Origin: Chamaecrista fasciculata
Taxonomy: Eukaryota > Streptophyta > Magnoliopsida > Fabales > Fabaceae
Assembly (NCBI GenBank): GCA_003254925.1
Contig: QANZ01031063.1
Location: forward strand, 115,861-179,860
DNA length: 64,000 bases
Direction of reading: 5' to 3'
Under the pieces are notes generated by a model, which ran no database searches, was not told where the DNA came from, and saw only the letters and a program-made list of their open reading frames with translations. This document shows, one piece after another, positions 44,187-54,690 of this stretch; within the stretch, counting starts at the first letter, position 1; every line of letters starts with the position of its first letter. The position numbers and the translations under genes were made by a program.

Positions 44187-47100
44187 TGCCCCCTCAATCT
44201 GATGCTTAGTAGACATGATCATCAGATTGTCCCTAAAAGCAAGAAATAAAGCTTTTGAAAGTGGTTTTGTCAAACCATCAGCAATCTGCCCAGTAGAAGA
44301 AATATGCTGAACAATAATATCTCCAGAAATGGCTTTGTCTCGAACAAAATGAAGATCCAATTCTATGTGCTTGGTCCTAGCATGCAACACAGGATTAGCA
44401 GTAAGATGCACAGCACTCTGGTTATCACAATAGACAAGTGGAGCTGATGGAAGTTTAACACACAACTCATTCAGCAAGGACTTGAGCCAGAGAACTTCAG
44501 CTACAACAGCAGCAAGACTTCGATATTCAGCTTCAGTGGAGCTTCTTGATACTACAGCCTGCTTCTTTGAAGACCAGCTTACCAAATTACCCCCAAAATA
44601 AACACATAAACCACTAGTACTCCTCCTGTCATCAAGATCTGCTGCCCAATCAGCATCAGAATAGGCAACAATGCTCAAGTCTGCAGATGGTTTTAGGACC
44701 AAACCAAGATTTTCAGTAGCTTTAAGATACCTTAGAATCCTCTTGACAGCTTGCCAATGAGGCTCACAAGGCTCCTGCATGAACTGACATACTCTATTAA
44801 CAGCGAAACAGATATCAGGCCTTGTAACAGACAAATATTGCAAACCTCCCACTATTGTTCTGTAAAATTTAGGATCTGAGAATGGCACACCAGAAGATTT
44901 AGTCAACTTAGAAGTAGTAGACATAGGTGTTAAACAAGGACTACAATCACTCATACCAGCCTTATGAAGTAAATCATGTATATACTTTGCTTGTGAAAGC
45001 AAAAGAGAGCCATCAAGTTGATGAAGAACTTCAATACCAAGAAAAAAGTTCAAATTACCAAGATCCTTAAGCGAGAAAACTGAATTAATTTTGGTGACTA
45101 AGGATTGAACCTCAGAAGCTTGTGATCCTGCAATGAGGATGTCATCCACATAAACAAGAACAAATATGGATGAAGAAGCTGTTGTCTTAATAAATAGAGA
45201 CTTATCACACCTGCTATGAACAAAACCAAGTGATAGAAGAAGATTAGAAAGACTCTCAAACCAAGCTCGTGGAGCTTGTTTAAGTCCATATAAAGACTTG
45301 TGCAATTTGCAAACGAGAGATTTATCAGAAGATTCAAAGCCTGGAGGTTGCTGCATATACACATCTTCATTTAGAACACCATTTAGAAACGCATTGTTTA
45401 TATCAACCTGCCTTATTGACCATTTATGAGCCAGAGCAAGTGAAAGAAGAACTCTCACAGTTGAAGGTTTCACAACAGGACTAAATGTCTCATGAAAATC
45501 GATTCCCTCTTGCTGATGAAATCCCTTGGCCACTAATCTAGCCTTATAACGTTCAATAGAACCATCAGGTTTCTCCTTAACTCGAAAAACCCATTTACAT
45601 CCAATAATACTTTTTCCTGGTGGCAAACGAACAAGAGACCATGTTTTATTTTTCTGCAAGGCAAGATACTCATCTTGCATAGCTGACTTCCACTTTGGAT
45701 CAGAAAGAGCAGCTGGAACATTTTTAGGTAGAGTGTGAGTTAGATAGACCTTTGGTTTAAAAATACCATTTTGAGCTCTAGTAACCATACGAGTTGGAAT
45801 AGAAGGTTGTTTGGGAGGAATTGGCTGAACTATAGGGGATGAAATAGTGTTAGAGGGAAAAGAATGAGAATCAGATGAATGTGTAGAATAAGAAGATGAT
45901 GGCTGATGATTATGAGATGAATGTAGTGAAATAACAGGAGTATTTGATGAATTAGCAGAAAATAAAGGAGGTTTAACAGAAGGTAAAGTAGTATTTGAGG
46001 ACAACTTGTTAGAAGATGAAGATTGAGAGAATGGAAACAAAAATTCATCAAAGATAACATCACGGGCAATATAGATCCTTTTAGTAGTAGCATTCATGCA
46101 CTTATATCCTCTGTGATGAGAACTATAACCAAGAAATACACACTGAACAGACCTATATTCAAACTTATGATTATTATATGGTCTTGTAAAGGGATAACAG
46201 GCACAACCAAATGTCTTTAGAGAAGTATAATCAGGAATCTTGTGAAATAAAACTTCAAATGGTGACTGAAAATGAAGAACACGAGTAGGCAACCTATTTA
46301 TCAAATGAACAGCTGTAGCCACTGCATCATCCCAATAAATCTTGGGTAAAGAAGCTTGAGCTAACAAGGTTAATGCAGTTTCAGTTATATGCCTGTGTTT
46401 ACGCTCTGCTAATCCATTTTGCTCATGAACATGAGGACAACTCAATCGATGAGTAATACCATTTGTCTTTAAAAAATTAGTAAGTGCCCTGAACTCACCA
46501 CCCCAATCTGATTGTAGAGCTTTTATTTTCTTATTCAATTGTAATTCAGCAGATGACTTAAAATCCAAAAAAGCTTGGTAAACATCAGATTTCTTTTTCA
46601 ATAGGTACAGCCAAGTGAACCTTGTACATGCATCAGTAAAATGAACATAGTAAGTAAAGCCTGAAACAGATGTGACTGGAGCTGGTCCCCATAAATCTGT
46701 GTGAACTAGCTCTAAAGGAGTAGTATAACTAGTAGTGGATGGCTGAGAAGGAAATTTATGAAATTTACCATAACAACATGACTTACAAACATCAACATTA
46801 TTTTTAACAGACACTGAAACATTACACTTCTGCAGAACTTTGTTAACAACTTGAGAAGCTGGATGCCCAAGGCGATTATGCCACAAGGTAAAAATATTAG
46901 AACTAGCACTTTCATTAGCTGGAGTTTGAGTAACTAAATTTGTCTGAGCAATAGGAGTTGATAGCAAACCATCACGTAGCACCTTCTTGAAATCATCAAA
47001 GGCATAAAGTCCATTTCTAATAGTGCCTCGCAAAACCACTTGATGATTGTCCTGATTAAGGACAGTAAAATGATCAGCAAAGAACTGAAAATATACATTA

Positions 47101-48446
47101 TTATCCTTTGAAAATTTGGAGACACTAACCAAATTTTTAGAGATCGAAGGAACATGTAAAATATCTTGAAGAGAAAACAGATTTCCAGAAGAAGAGAAAG
47201 TAGATGAACCAGAAGTTTGTACATACAAACCTGATCCATCACCAATGTAGACCTGATCAGAACCAGTATTGTAAGATCTTTCAGAAATATTTTGATCATC
47301 AAACGTCAAATGACTGGATGCACCTGAGTCAGCATACCAGGATGAATCACACACTGTCTCAGGTGTTGCCATCAAAGCCTGAGGAGCAGAAGGTGTAACA
47401 GGTCGAGGAGTAGACTGCACAGAATTATTAGTATACTGCTGAAGATCCATAGAATAGGCAGAATCAAAACGATACCAGCAACTAGAGGCTATGTGACCAT
47501 TTTTGCCACACACTTGACACACGACTTGAGGTCTAGAAGAGGATGCAGGTGATCTACCTCCACGACCACGTCCTCGACCATACGGATTACGACCTCTACC
47601 ACCATTATTAAAACCAAAATTATTATTGCTATTATTAGTATTAAAACCTGCAGCACGACTTCCACCATTTCCAGTGTAACCACGACCAAACGGCCTTGGA
47701 CCTCCTCTGCCTCCAGAATTTTGTGTATGAGCAACATTGGCAGTAGCTATTTCAGCTGGTTTACTCTGTTCAATTCGCGACTCCTGTGTAAGCAACAAAG
47801 ACTCTATATCCGCAATAGTAGAAGGTTCAACTCTGGTTAGTATGGAACAAATAAATGGATCATACTCAGATGACAATCCTCGAAAAATACACTGCATATG
47901 GTCATTTAGAGAAAGAGGCTGACCAATTGCTTTCAAAGAATCAGTGATAGATTTTATTTTCAACAGATAATCTGTCATAGATTGTGTGCCTTTCTTGATA
48001 TTTTGTAATTGTGTTTTTAATTGCATATCCCTAGCTCTAGTCTGGGAAGCAAAAAATTGAAGAATACATTTCCAAGCTTCAGAAGCTGTTTTACATCCTA
48101 CTGTTACAGTAAGAAGAGAATCAGAAATAGATGAAAGAATCCAGGACATGAGAAGCTTATCTTGACGAGTCCAAGAAACGTAGGCCTCACTAAGCTTTCC
48201 AGATGTTGCATCTGCTGCTGAGGCAAAACGATCAGGAATCGGTGGATCCTCCAGAATGAATTGATCGAGTTGATAACCATAGATAGCAGATTCTATCTGC
48301 TGATGCCAATGAAGAAAGTTACTCTTATCGAGTTTCACAGAAATTGAATGAGAAAAAGTGACAAGACCATTTTTAGTTGGTACAGAAGAAGAAGAAACAG
48401 AAATATTTGGAGGAGGAAGAGGAGAAGATTGAGTGGTGCTCTCCAT
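44184..48446 (-). CDS. Copia B gag-pol polyprotein
   Basis: A single 1,420-codon frame from ATG 48446. Domains in order, by approximate residue: gag (35-240), Gly/Arg-rich segment with CCHC knuckle CQVCGKNGHIASSC (about 310-325), aspartic protease DSGAS (about 370), GAG-pre-integrase LWHNRLGHPASQVV (about 515), integrase core with Asp, Asp and Glu in 'HTDLWGP', 'SDWGGEF' and 'QNGLAERKHRHI', reverse transcriptase 'CKWVFRVK', 'LYGLKQAPRAWF' and YVDDILIAG, and RNase H ending 'TKHIELDLHFVRD' and 'ADGLTKPL'. This is copia order. The length and absence of stops suggest a functional polyprotein. The frame ends in the first codon of the LTR. Confidence 0.96.
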   Translation of the reverse strand: MESTTQSSPLPPPNISVSSSSVPTKNGLVTFSHSISVKLDKSNFLHWHQQIESAIYGYQLDQFILEDPPIPDRFASAADATSGKLSEAYVSWTRQDKLLMSWILSSISDSLLTVTVGCKTASEAWKCILQFFASQTRARDMQLKTQLQNIKKGTQSMTDYLLKIKSITDSLKAIGQPLSLNDHMQCIFRGLSSEYDPFICSILTRVEPSTIADIESLLLTQESRIEQSKPAEIATANVAHTQNSGGRGGPRPFGRGYTGNGGSRAAGFNTNNSNNNFGFNNGGRGRNPYGRGRGRGGRSPASSSRPQVVCQVCGKNGHIASSCWYRFDSAYSMDLQQYTNNSVQSTPRPVTPSAPQALMATPETVCDSSWYADSGASSHLTFDDQNISERSYNTGSDQVYIGDGSGLYVQTSGSSTFSSSGNLFSLQDILHVPSISKNLVSVSKFSKDNNVYFQFFADHFTVLNQDNHQVVLRGTIRNGLYAFDDFKKVLRDGLLSTPIAQTNLVTQTPANESASSNIFTLWHNRLGHPASQVVNKVLQKCNVSVSVKNNVDVCKSCCYGKFHKFPSQPSTTSYTTPLELVHTDLWGPAPVTSVSGFTYYVHFTDACTRFTWLYLLKKKSDVYQAFLDFKSSAELQLNKKIKALQSDWGGEFRALTNFLKTNGITHRLSCPHVHEQNGLAERKHRHITETALTLLAQASLPKIYWDDAVATAVHLINRLPTRVLHFQSPFEVLFHKIPDYTSLKTFGCACYPFTRPYNNHKFEYRSVQCVFLGYSSHHRGYKCMNATTKRIYIARDVIFDEFLFPFSQSSSSNKLSSNTTLPSVKPPLFSANSSNTPVISLHSSHNHQPSSSYSTHSSDSHSFPSNTISSPIVQPIPPKQPSIPTRMVTRAQNGIFKPKVYLTHTLPKNVPAALSDPKWKSAMQDEYLALQKNKTWSLVRLPPGKSIIGCKWVFRVKEKPDGSIERYKARLVAKGFHQQEGIDFHETFSPVVKPSTVRVLLSLALAHKWSIRQVDINNAFLNGVLNEDVYMQQPPGFESSDKSLVCKLHKSLYGLKQAPRAWFESLSNLLLSLGFVHSRCDKSLFIKTTASSSIFVLVYVDDILIAGSQASEVQSLVTKINSVFSLKDLGNLNFFLGIEVLHQLDGSLLLSQAKYIHDLLHKAGMSDCSPCLTPMSTTSKLTKSSGVPFSDPKFYRTIVGGLQYLSVTRPDICFAVNRVCQFMQEPCEPHWQAVKRILRYLKATENLGLVLKPSADLSIVAYSDADWAADLDDRRSTSGLCVYFGGNLVSWSSKKQAVVSRSSTEAEYRSLAAVVAEVLWLKSLLNELCVKLPSAPLVYCDNQSAVHLTANPVLHARTKHIELDLHFVRDKAISGDIIVQHISSTGQIADGLTKPLSKALFLAFRDNLMIMSTKHQIEGA

Positions 48447-48472
48447 TAGAGAGTCTTAGAGCTCTGATACCA

Positions 48473-48688
48473 TGATGAACTAAAGATGAATTTAGAAAAC
48501 TGAATCTGTGTATTATTGAATGAATGAACCAGAGTTGAGTACAATGAATTATATACAAGCAAGGCCAGCGAAAACTAATAACAAACTTCAGAGAACTACT
48601 TAACTATCAGCCTAACTAAACAGAACAAATTACAACTGAATTGATGAGCTGTCATAAACTGAATTGATGAGCTGGATTTACTCTATCA
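48473..48688 (-). repeat. Copia B 5' LTR
   Basis: 216 bp, directly followed on the minus strand by the tRNA-Met primer-binding site. It would contain the element's promoter. Confidence 0.95.
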
Positions 48689-48748
48689 GGATCATGTGGC
48701 CGTGAGCAGGAACAAAATGTGAAGTTTATGATCTTCAGTGCTGGCCAT

Positions 48749-48960
48749 GTTTCAGATTCTGGGTATGATCAAGTTTGGATTTTTCAACGAGAATTAAGAA
48801 GGAGAAGAAATTGTTTCTGGGTATGATCAAGTTCAGATTTTTCAAGGAGAATTTAGAGGAAGAAGGAGTTTTGCGGGTATGATCAAGTCTGGAATTTTCA
48901 AACAAAAGTGAGAAAGAAATAAAGAGGACTGAACTAGTTGCCTTGTGTGTGGAATTAGGA
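48749..48960 (-). promoter_or_regulatory. UGT6 5' leader/promoter with triplicated motif
   Basis: 'gggtatgatcaagt' followed by 'tcagatttttc' (variants) occurs at 48761, 48819 and 48875 on the plus strand, spaced about 57 bp. The same motif occurs in front of UGT7 (57212, 57284, 57343). The repeats therefore pre-date the UGT6/UGT7 duplication and may be regulatory or leader sequence. Confidence 0.55.
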
Positions 48961-49032
48961 ACTGGTGGAATGGTGATATATATAGAGGAATTATGAGATT
49001 AAAGTATTCTCAGATTTTGTATTCCATAAGAT

Positions 49033-49507
49033 TAGGGATGATCATGGGTAGGGTATTATGATACCCGGACCCATACCCGGATGTGAGCGGGTATCAAAAT
49101 CAATCCCCATACCCATACCCGTTGGGTAGTCTAATCCCCATACCCGCACTCAAACCCGGAAAAATTTTAAAATAAATTATTTTTTGTTAATAAAAATTTA
49201 TATTTTATCCAATTTTTTACATCCATAACTACAAAAAATAAAAAAATAAATCATAAATATGAATACATTAATAAAATATTTCAATATTTATAAAAACTTT
49301 AATATTTTTCAATAAAAAGTGTTAAAGTATTATATTTTTTATATATAAAAATATATTTATTATTACTAATGGGTATATGGGTAGAGTACGGGTAGGGTAT
49401 CACCATACCCGAACCCGTACCCATTAAGGATGGGTACGGGGTTAGACCCATACCCATAAGGTAAATTTCAGGGTCCCTATTGTGTAGGGGTATTTTGATC
49501 ATCTCTA
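49033..49507. mobile_element. 475-bp hAT-like MITE ('gggtacggg' family), copy 1
   Basis: Ends 'tagggatgatcatgggtagg' and 'tattttgatcatctcta' are inverted. An exact 8-bp duplication 'cataagat' flanks it (49025-49032 and 49508-49515). Subterminal 'tacccggaccc' and 'gggtacgggtagggta' blocks form the arms. Confidence 0.9.
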
Positions 49508-49770
49508 CATAAGATCACTTTCACAAGTCACAATTGACTTTATATAAAGTAGAAAAATGTAGCTGCTGAATAAGTTCACTGGCTGACCGCAGATTGATTA
49601 TTATTATTATTATACCTGTTAAAATAGGTTAGGCTGGGGTGGTTTAGTCTTAACCTTGTTAAGATCTAATTTAATTAAGGTTGGACTCAAAAAGTCTGAT
49701 TTAACAAACTTCATTAAATAATTTTTTTATAAATAAAAAAAACTAAAATATACAAGTCATATTATTTGGA
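49508..49770. other. Intergenic DNA between transposons
   Basis: It holds a short (ATT)n run near 49601 and no gene. Confidence 0.5.
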
Positions 49771-50134
49771 GGCTAAAGTGTATTTTGGTCTCATAATTTT
49801 GGCAAAGGTCTCAATTTGGTCCCATAACTTTTTTTGTTGCAATTTTGGTCTCATAATTTCTGAACGTCTCATCGTTGGTCCCAAGTTGATTTCCATACAT
49901 CCCATAACTTCAATCATATTGGCCACGTCATCATCCAATTCAATATGTCAGATCATCTTTAACGGCAGATAATGGATGGAAATTAGCTTAGGACTAACGG
50001 TAAGATGTTTTTAAAAGTTATGGGACCAAAATTGTAACAAAAAAAAGTTGTGAGACTAAAATTGCAACAAAAAAAATTATGGGACCGAATTGAGACCTTT
50101 GCCAAAATTATGGGACCAAAAATACATTTTAACC
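49771..50134. mobile_element. 364-bp MULE-type MITE
   Basis: Ends 'ggctaaagtgtattttggtc' and 'gaccaaaaatacattttaacc' are inverted; the flanks 'ttatttgga' (49762-49770) and 'ttatttgaa' (50135-50143) match at 8 of 9. The arms are built of 'tctcaatttggtcccataac' and its complement. It is related in style to 41175-41562. Confidence 0.8.
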
Positions 50135-50265
50135 TTATTTGAAAGATCTAAGTAGTACTCGTATCTTGACAAAGTGCATCTATAACCAACTTCATTAATT
50201 CCCAATAATTTTCTTTGAAGAATTCAACAATATTATTTTTATAATCAGATATTATTCCTCGTGAA

Positions 50266-50744
50266 TAGGGATAATCATGGGTAGGGTACTATGATATCCG
50301 AACTTGGACTCGTATGTAAGTGGGTATCAAAATCAATCCTCATACCCATACTCGTTGGGTAGTCTAATCCCCATACTCGAACCCGGACCTAGAAAATTTT
50401 AAAATAAACTATTTTTTGTTAATATAAAATTTATATTCATCCAACTTTTTACATTTATAACTACTAAAAATAAAAAAAAATAAATCATAAATATGAATGG
50501 ATTAATAAAATATTTCAATATTTATAAAAACTTTAATATTTTTTCAATAAAAAGTGTTAAAGTATTATATTTTATATATATATATAAATATATTTATTAT
50601 TACTAATGGGTATATAGATAGGGTACGGGTATGGTACCACCATACCCGGACCCGGACCCATTAAGGATGGGTCCGGGTCCAGACCCATACCCATAAGGTA
50701 AATTTCAAGGTCCCCATTAGGCATGGGTATTTTGATCATCCATA
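50266..50744. mobile_element. 479-bp hAT-like MITE ('gggtacggg' family), copy 2
   Basis: It is closely related to 49033-49507 throughout, starting 'tagggataatcatgggtagg' and ending 'tattttgatcatccata'. The exact 8-bp target duplication is 'ctcgtgaa' (50258-50265 and 50745-50752). Confidence 0.92.
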
Positions 50745-51134
50745 CTCGTGAAACATAAAATTTAATAACACAAGTTTTACCTCAACTAATAAAATCTTTT
50801 GGCAAAATCATCTTTTTAGTTCTCAAATTTTATATCAACTACTAATTTCGTCCTTAATGTTTCACATTTTGATTAATTTTATCCTTATCCTTACCTCTGT
50901 TAAATAATCTAACAATAGTGCTTAGTTAGCAGATGACATGGATTATCAAATTGCTGAGAAGGAAAATAAATACTGAATTTAAAATCAAATATGTTTTCAA
51001 AGTTTAGGTCCACTGTTAAATATGTCCTCAAAGTTTGGGTTCACTATCAAATATCTCCCTAATGTTTGAGTTCACTATCATGTAGTTCCTAAAAGTTTGG
51101 GTTTACTATCAAATATGTCATAATGAATTCTAAC

Positions 51135-51422
51135 CTATGAAGCATAATATATGGGACACGACACGACATATATTTATATATATAAATAATTAAAAATTCA
51201 TAAATTTTGATTTTAACTTTAAAAATTACAATATCTATTAATAATATATGTCATATATTTCATTATTTTCTATTTGTTGTCATGTTGAAGTCACAAAAAA
51301 TTAATTTTATATTTTGAAATTTATGAACATATGTGTCGTATGAGCGTCGTACGGGTGTCGGATACGGACACGTGTCTGACATGATAACACGCCTTCAAAA
51401 TAAAGTGTTCATGCTCCATAGG
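51135..51422. mobile_element. MITE with 'acctatgaagcat' termini
   Basis: 'aacctatgaagcataatata' on the left and 'gttcatgctccataggtt' on the right are inverted, enclosing AT-rich DNA and a GC-rich 'gtgtcggatacggacacgtg' block. No target duplication could be defined. Confidence 0.5.
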
Positions 51423-51679
51423 TTATGACACTTTCCCTTTAGTACATCATTTTCCTTTTCTATTGAGGAAAAAATGCTTTGTGATTGAGTTAGTAAATGA
51501 TAATAAGAGACAATAATTTAACATGCTACTTCATTCAACAATTGAAATTTCATTACAACATAAAACTCATCCTATTATGCTTTAACATAATGCCCATTGC
51601 AACATCATTAACTACATAATACAAGACCGCAAAATATCATACATACAGTACACATGATAACCACTCAACTTTCAAACTA

Positions 51680-51800
51680 GGAATTATCATGAAGACTAAC
51701 TAATCATCTTTAATCGAAATACACCAGCGAGAATACAACCCATGATAAGTTAAAAAGTATTAGTAGCTACTTATTTCTCCATTCTACAACTTTAACATGA
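51680..51800 (-). repeat. Copy of the UGT7 downstream flank, part 1
   Basis: 'gagaatacaacccat', 'agtattagtagcta' and 'ttatttctccattctacaac' match 55390-55480 next to UGT7. No UGT coding sequence adjoins it here, so a gene copy has been lost or never completed. Confidence 0.7.
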
Positions 51801-52264
51801 ACTTGGAGACATATTTGACACTGAACCCAAACTTTGAGACATATTTGATAGTGAATCCGAACAATGGAGACATGTTTGACAATGAATCCAATCTTTGAGG
51901 ACATATTTGACAAGGGACCTAAACTTTGGAGACATATTTGATTGTAGACTCGGTATTTATTTTCTTTCTCATCAATTTGATAATCTATATCATTAGCTAG
52001 CTAAGCACGGCCATTAGATTACTTAATAGAGTTAGAGGAAAGAATAAAATTGACCAAAATGTAAAATAATAGAGAAAAAATTGACAATAAAAAAAGATTA
52101 AGGACGACAATCAGTGTAAAGTTTTGAGACAAAAAAGGTGCTTTTTTTCAAATATTTAGTTAAAACTTCATTTTGATTCTCAAATTGTGAGGTAAGTTTC
52201 TAATTTTTGTTTTGTTTTAATTAGTCTCTAGAATATGATTTCGCCGAGTTTTTGTCATTATTTA

Positions 52265-52765
52265 TAGGGGTGTACATGGGCCGGGTCGGGTAAGGTTTCT
52301 GGCCAACCCAAGACCCGGCCCAATAGAAACCCGGGCTGGACCACCGGGTCCAGCCGAGCCATTTTAAAAAAAAAAATTATTTATCCATTCTATATATTTT
52401 AACTTGTATATATTGGTAAAACAATTAATTTTGGATCAATTTAATGATGTTTTTATTAATATAGACATTTAATTTGACTTAATTGTCAAAAATATGTTAA
52501 TTTAATTAAGATTAAATATATGTTTTATGTATATTTTTAATATACAATTGATAAAAATAATAATAGATATGTATTTCTTACAATTTAAAAAATATTTAGT
52601 AGTATAAAATATAAATATATATAGTAAAAAGTTAAAAAAATTAAATGAGGACACCTCGGGCCGAGTCTAGGGACACTAGACCCGGACCCAGCCCAGCCTA
52701 AACACCCTCGGGCTGGGCTGGGTCCACTGGGTTGGACTGGGCGGGGTCCACCTTGTACACCCCTA
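52265..52765. mobile_element. 501-bp hAT-like MITE ('ggggtgtac' family)
   Basis: Ends 'taggggtgtacatgggccgg' and 'gtacaccccta' share an 11-bp terminal inverted repeat. Target sites 'attattta' (52257-52264) and 'gttattta' (52766-52773) match at 7 of 8. GC-rich 'ccgggtc' and 'gacccgg' subterminal blocks flank an AT-rich core. Confidence 0.85.
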
Positions 52766-52773
52766 GTTATTTA

Positions 52774-53344
52774 TAACTTGGACAATTGAGATAGATCATT
52801 TCTCTCTCATATATATCTCAATAATTGAATTGTTAAAGAGAAAAAGAAAAAATTTTAATCTTGGTCACAAATTGAAAATATAAATCAACCACAAATTTAT
52901 TTCCAATTTGTGATTAAAAATAAAAATTTTTCTTCCTTACCAACTCACTTATTATGACACATCTGAGAGAAAAATGATTTATTTCAACTTTACATCCAAT
53001 TTAGAAATAACGACAAAAACACAATGAACTCACATTTGGGACTAAAAAGGAACAAATGTGAAAGTTTGAAAATCAAAATGGAACAAAAAAATAGTTTTAT
53101 GATCAAAATAAAACTTATCCTATAGTTTTGAGAACCAAAACAAGTAATTGACCAAATCTTTTTTATATTCAAACCTAGAAAATTTTTTTTTTTGGCCAAA
53201 ATAAGTCTGTATTATTGAAGAAGAAACAATAATACAAACATGAAACACCAATCACACTACAAAGAAAAACAGGACTCAACCTATACCAGAAGCCTCAAAG
53301 ACTAGCATCACGGTTCAAAATAAAAGACAAAGAGGACGGGGGTG
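52774..53344. other. Intergenic DNA
   Basis: No gene. The DNA is AT-rich; the segment from about 53180 to 53340 ('aagtctgtattattgaagaa' onward) is of unknown origin. Confidence 0.45.
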
Positions 53345-53585
53345 TATCATAGGTTGAAGTGTTGTTAGTAATATTGATTTCAAAATGTTTCATTTAATAA
53401 AAAGGATATATAGAACACAGAATTTCAACAATATGCATGGCATATGAGTAATGAGTTAGCACCCAAATGGTTGATGCTCTTCTTTCTCAAGAAACAAGAA
53501 GCACCAATCAAATTAAAAGTGAAGACCCACAAGGCCAGAGCCACAAAGTCAGCTTTGCGACTAAACTAGCTAGTACCCACTGACT
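53345..53585 (-). repeat. Copy of the UGT7 downstream flank, part 2
   Basis: 'tgatttcaaaatgtttcatt', 'aaggatatatagaacacaga' and 'gtgaagacccacaaggcca' match 55490-55680 beside UGT7. With 51680-51800 it reconstructs a duplicated downstream flank that was split by later insertions. Confidence 0.8.
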
Positions 53586-53594
53586 AAAATATTA

Positions 53595-54668
53595 GGCCGA
53601 AGTGTGAATTTGGTCTTGTAACTTTGTTTCAGTTCCTAAATTAGTCTTATAACTTTTTGTCTCGAATTTGGTCCTGTATTTTTACTCCAAGTCCCAAATC
53701 AGTCCTACATATTTTTTTGTCTCAGTTTTGGTCCCATATGTTTTGAAAACCTCCTACCGTTAGTCCTCTGTCCATTTTAAATTACAATTTAGTCTTGAAA
53801 ACTTCAAGTCCTTTTCACTTTAGTCCCTGGTTATCAAAATGAAAGTAAAAGAGTATCCCTGAAGATTCTCAAACCTTATATCTTGGTCCCTAATCCATGA
53901 ATTCTTCATGAAATGGAATAGAGATGCAAAAACAACACAAATTAAAGCAAATGACAGAGGGACCAAAACTAAAAATGCAGAAAATTTAAAACTCATCGAA
54001 AAATGCCTCAAACTCACCAGAAAACGTACGGAAATCGTTGAGAAACTCAAGAACTCATCCAAAAACTCCAATTCTCACTGAAACCTCACTCAAATAATTG
54101 CCCTCAAATGCTTTAAGAAAGAATTTTCGAAAATCCAAACTTTTGAGAAGGAAGGTGATAGAAGAAATGTAAGGGATTTCAGAACTTCTCTCTCGGAATC
54201 ACCAAATGTAAGGGAATTTTCTATCACCTCCCGTACGTTTTTCGGCGAGTTTGGGACATTTTTCGGTGGGTTTTAAATTTTCTACGTTTTCAGTTTTGGT
54301 CCCTCTGTCATTTGCTTTAATTTGTGTTGTTTTTGCATCTCTATTCCATTTCATGAAGAATTCATGGATTAGGGACCAAGATGTAAGGTTTGAGAATTTT
54401 CAGGGATGCTCTTTTACTTTCATTTTGATAGTCAGGGACTAAAGTGAAAGAGACTTGAAGTTTTCAGGGCCCAACTGTAATTTAAAATGGACGGAGGACT
54501 AGCAGTGGGAGATTTTCAAAACATATGGAACCAAAACTGAGACAAAAAAAGATATAGGACTGATTTGGGACCTGGAGCAAAGATACAGGACCAAATTTGA
54601 GACAAAAAAGTTATAGGACTGATTTGGGAACTGGAGCAAAGTTATAGGACCAAATTCGCACTTTGGCC
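53595..54668. mobile_element. 1,074-bp long-armed MULE-type element
   Basis: Ends 'ggccgaagtgtgaatttggt' and 'accaaattcgcactttggcc' are inverted, and the 9-bp duplication 'aaaatatta' is exact (53586-53594 and 54669-54677). Each arm is about 450-500 bp, so almost the whole element is a palindrome. The arms contain matching open frames in opposite directions (53820-54071 minus; 54251-54442 plus) with 'VLVPLSFALICVVFASLFHF'. These look hydrophobic but are probably incidental or a captured piece duplicated by the arm structure. Confidence 0.88.
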
Positions 54669-54690
54669 AAAATATTATAATTTTTTTGTT

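Larger units (their letters stand above)
43971..48688 (-). mobile_element. Copia element B (Ty1/copia), structurally complete
   Basis: A 4,718-bp element inserted into UGT6 in the same orientation. The 216-bp LTRs (43971-44186 and 48473-48688) begin TG and end CA and differ at 2 sites by my count. The 5-bp target duplication 'ggatc' is exact (43966-43970 and 48689-48693). The primer-binding site 'tggtatcagagc' (48461-48472) adjoins the 5' LTR, and the polypurine tract 'attgagggggca' adjoins the 3' LTR. With one uninterrupted gag-pol frame, it is a recent and possibly still competent insertion. Confidence 0.97.
42563..48748 (-). pseudogene. UGT6: UDP-glycosyltransferase pseudogene split by copia B
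   Basis: The 5' piece (48689-48748) starts MASTEDHKLHI and then suffers a deletion of about 10 nt relative to UGT7, which removes part of the FFLPFL strand and shifts the frame just before the catalytic His-Gly-His motif. The copia insertion follows directly, at the Met-Ile-Pro codons (5-bp duplication 'ggatc'). The 3' piece (42563-43970) is open from the insertion to the stop and encodes all the rest, including a complete PSPG box. The Asp119 equivalent is Gly (codon at 43655-43657). It therefore had two lesions, one of which (the transposon) is young. The nearest relative is UGT7, with shared 'VSVGVKKW' and 'SALIQEL'. Confidence 0.93.
50801..52150. mobile_element. Large foldback element with nested repeat
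   Basis: Inverted arms: 'aatttcgtccttaatg' to 'gcttagttagcagatgacat' and 'gtttgggttcactatcaaat' on the left (50840-51110), mirrored at 51790-52120 ('acatatttgatagtgaatcc', 'agctagctaagcacggcc', 'ttaaggacgacaa'). Ends are diverged and no target duplication is clear. Between the arms lie a terminal-repeat element at about 51135-51422 and a copy of the UGT7 downstream flank at about 51680-51800. Confidence 0.65.
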
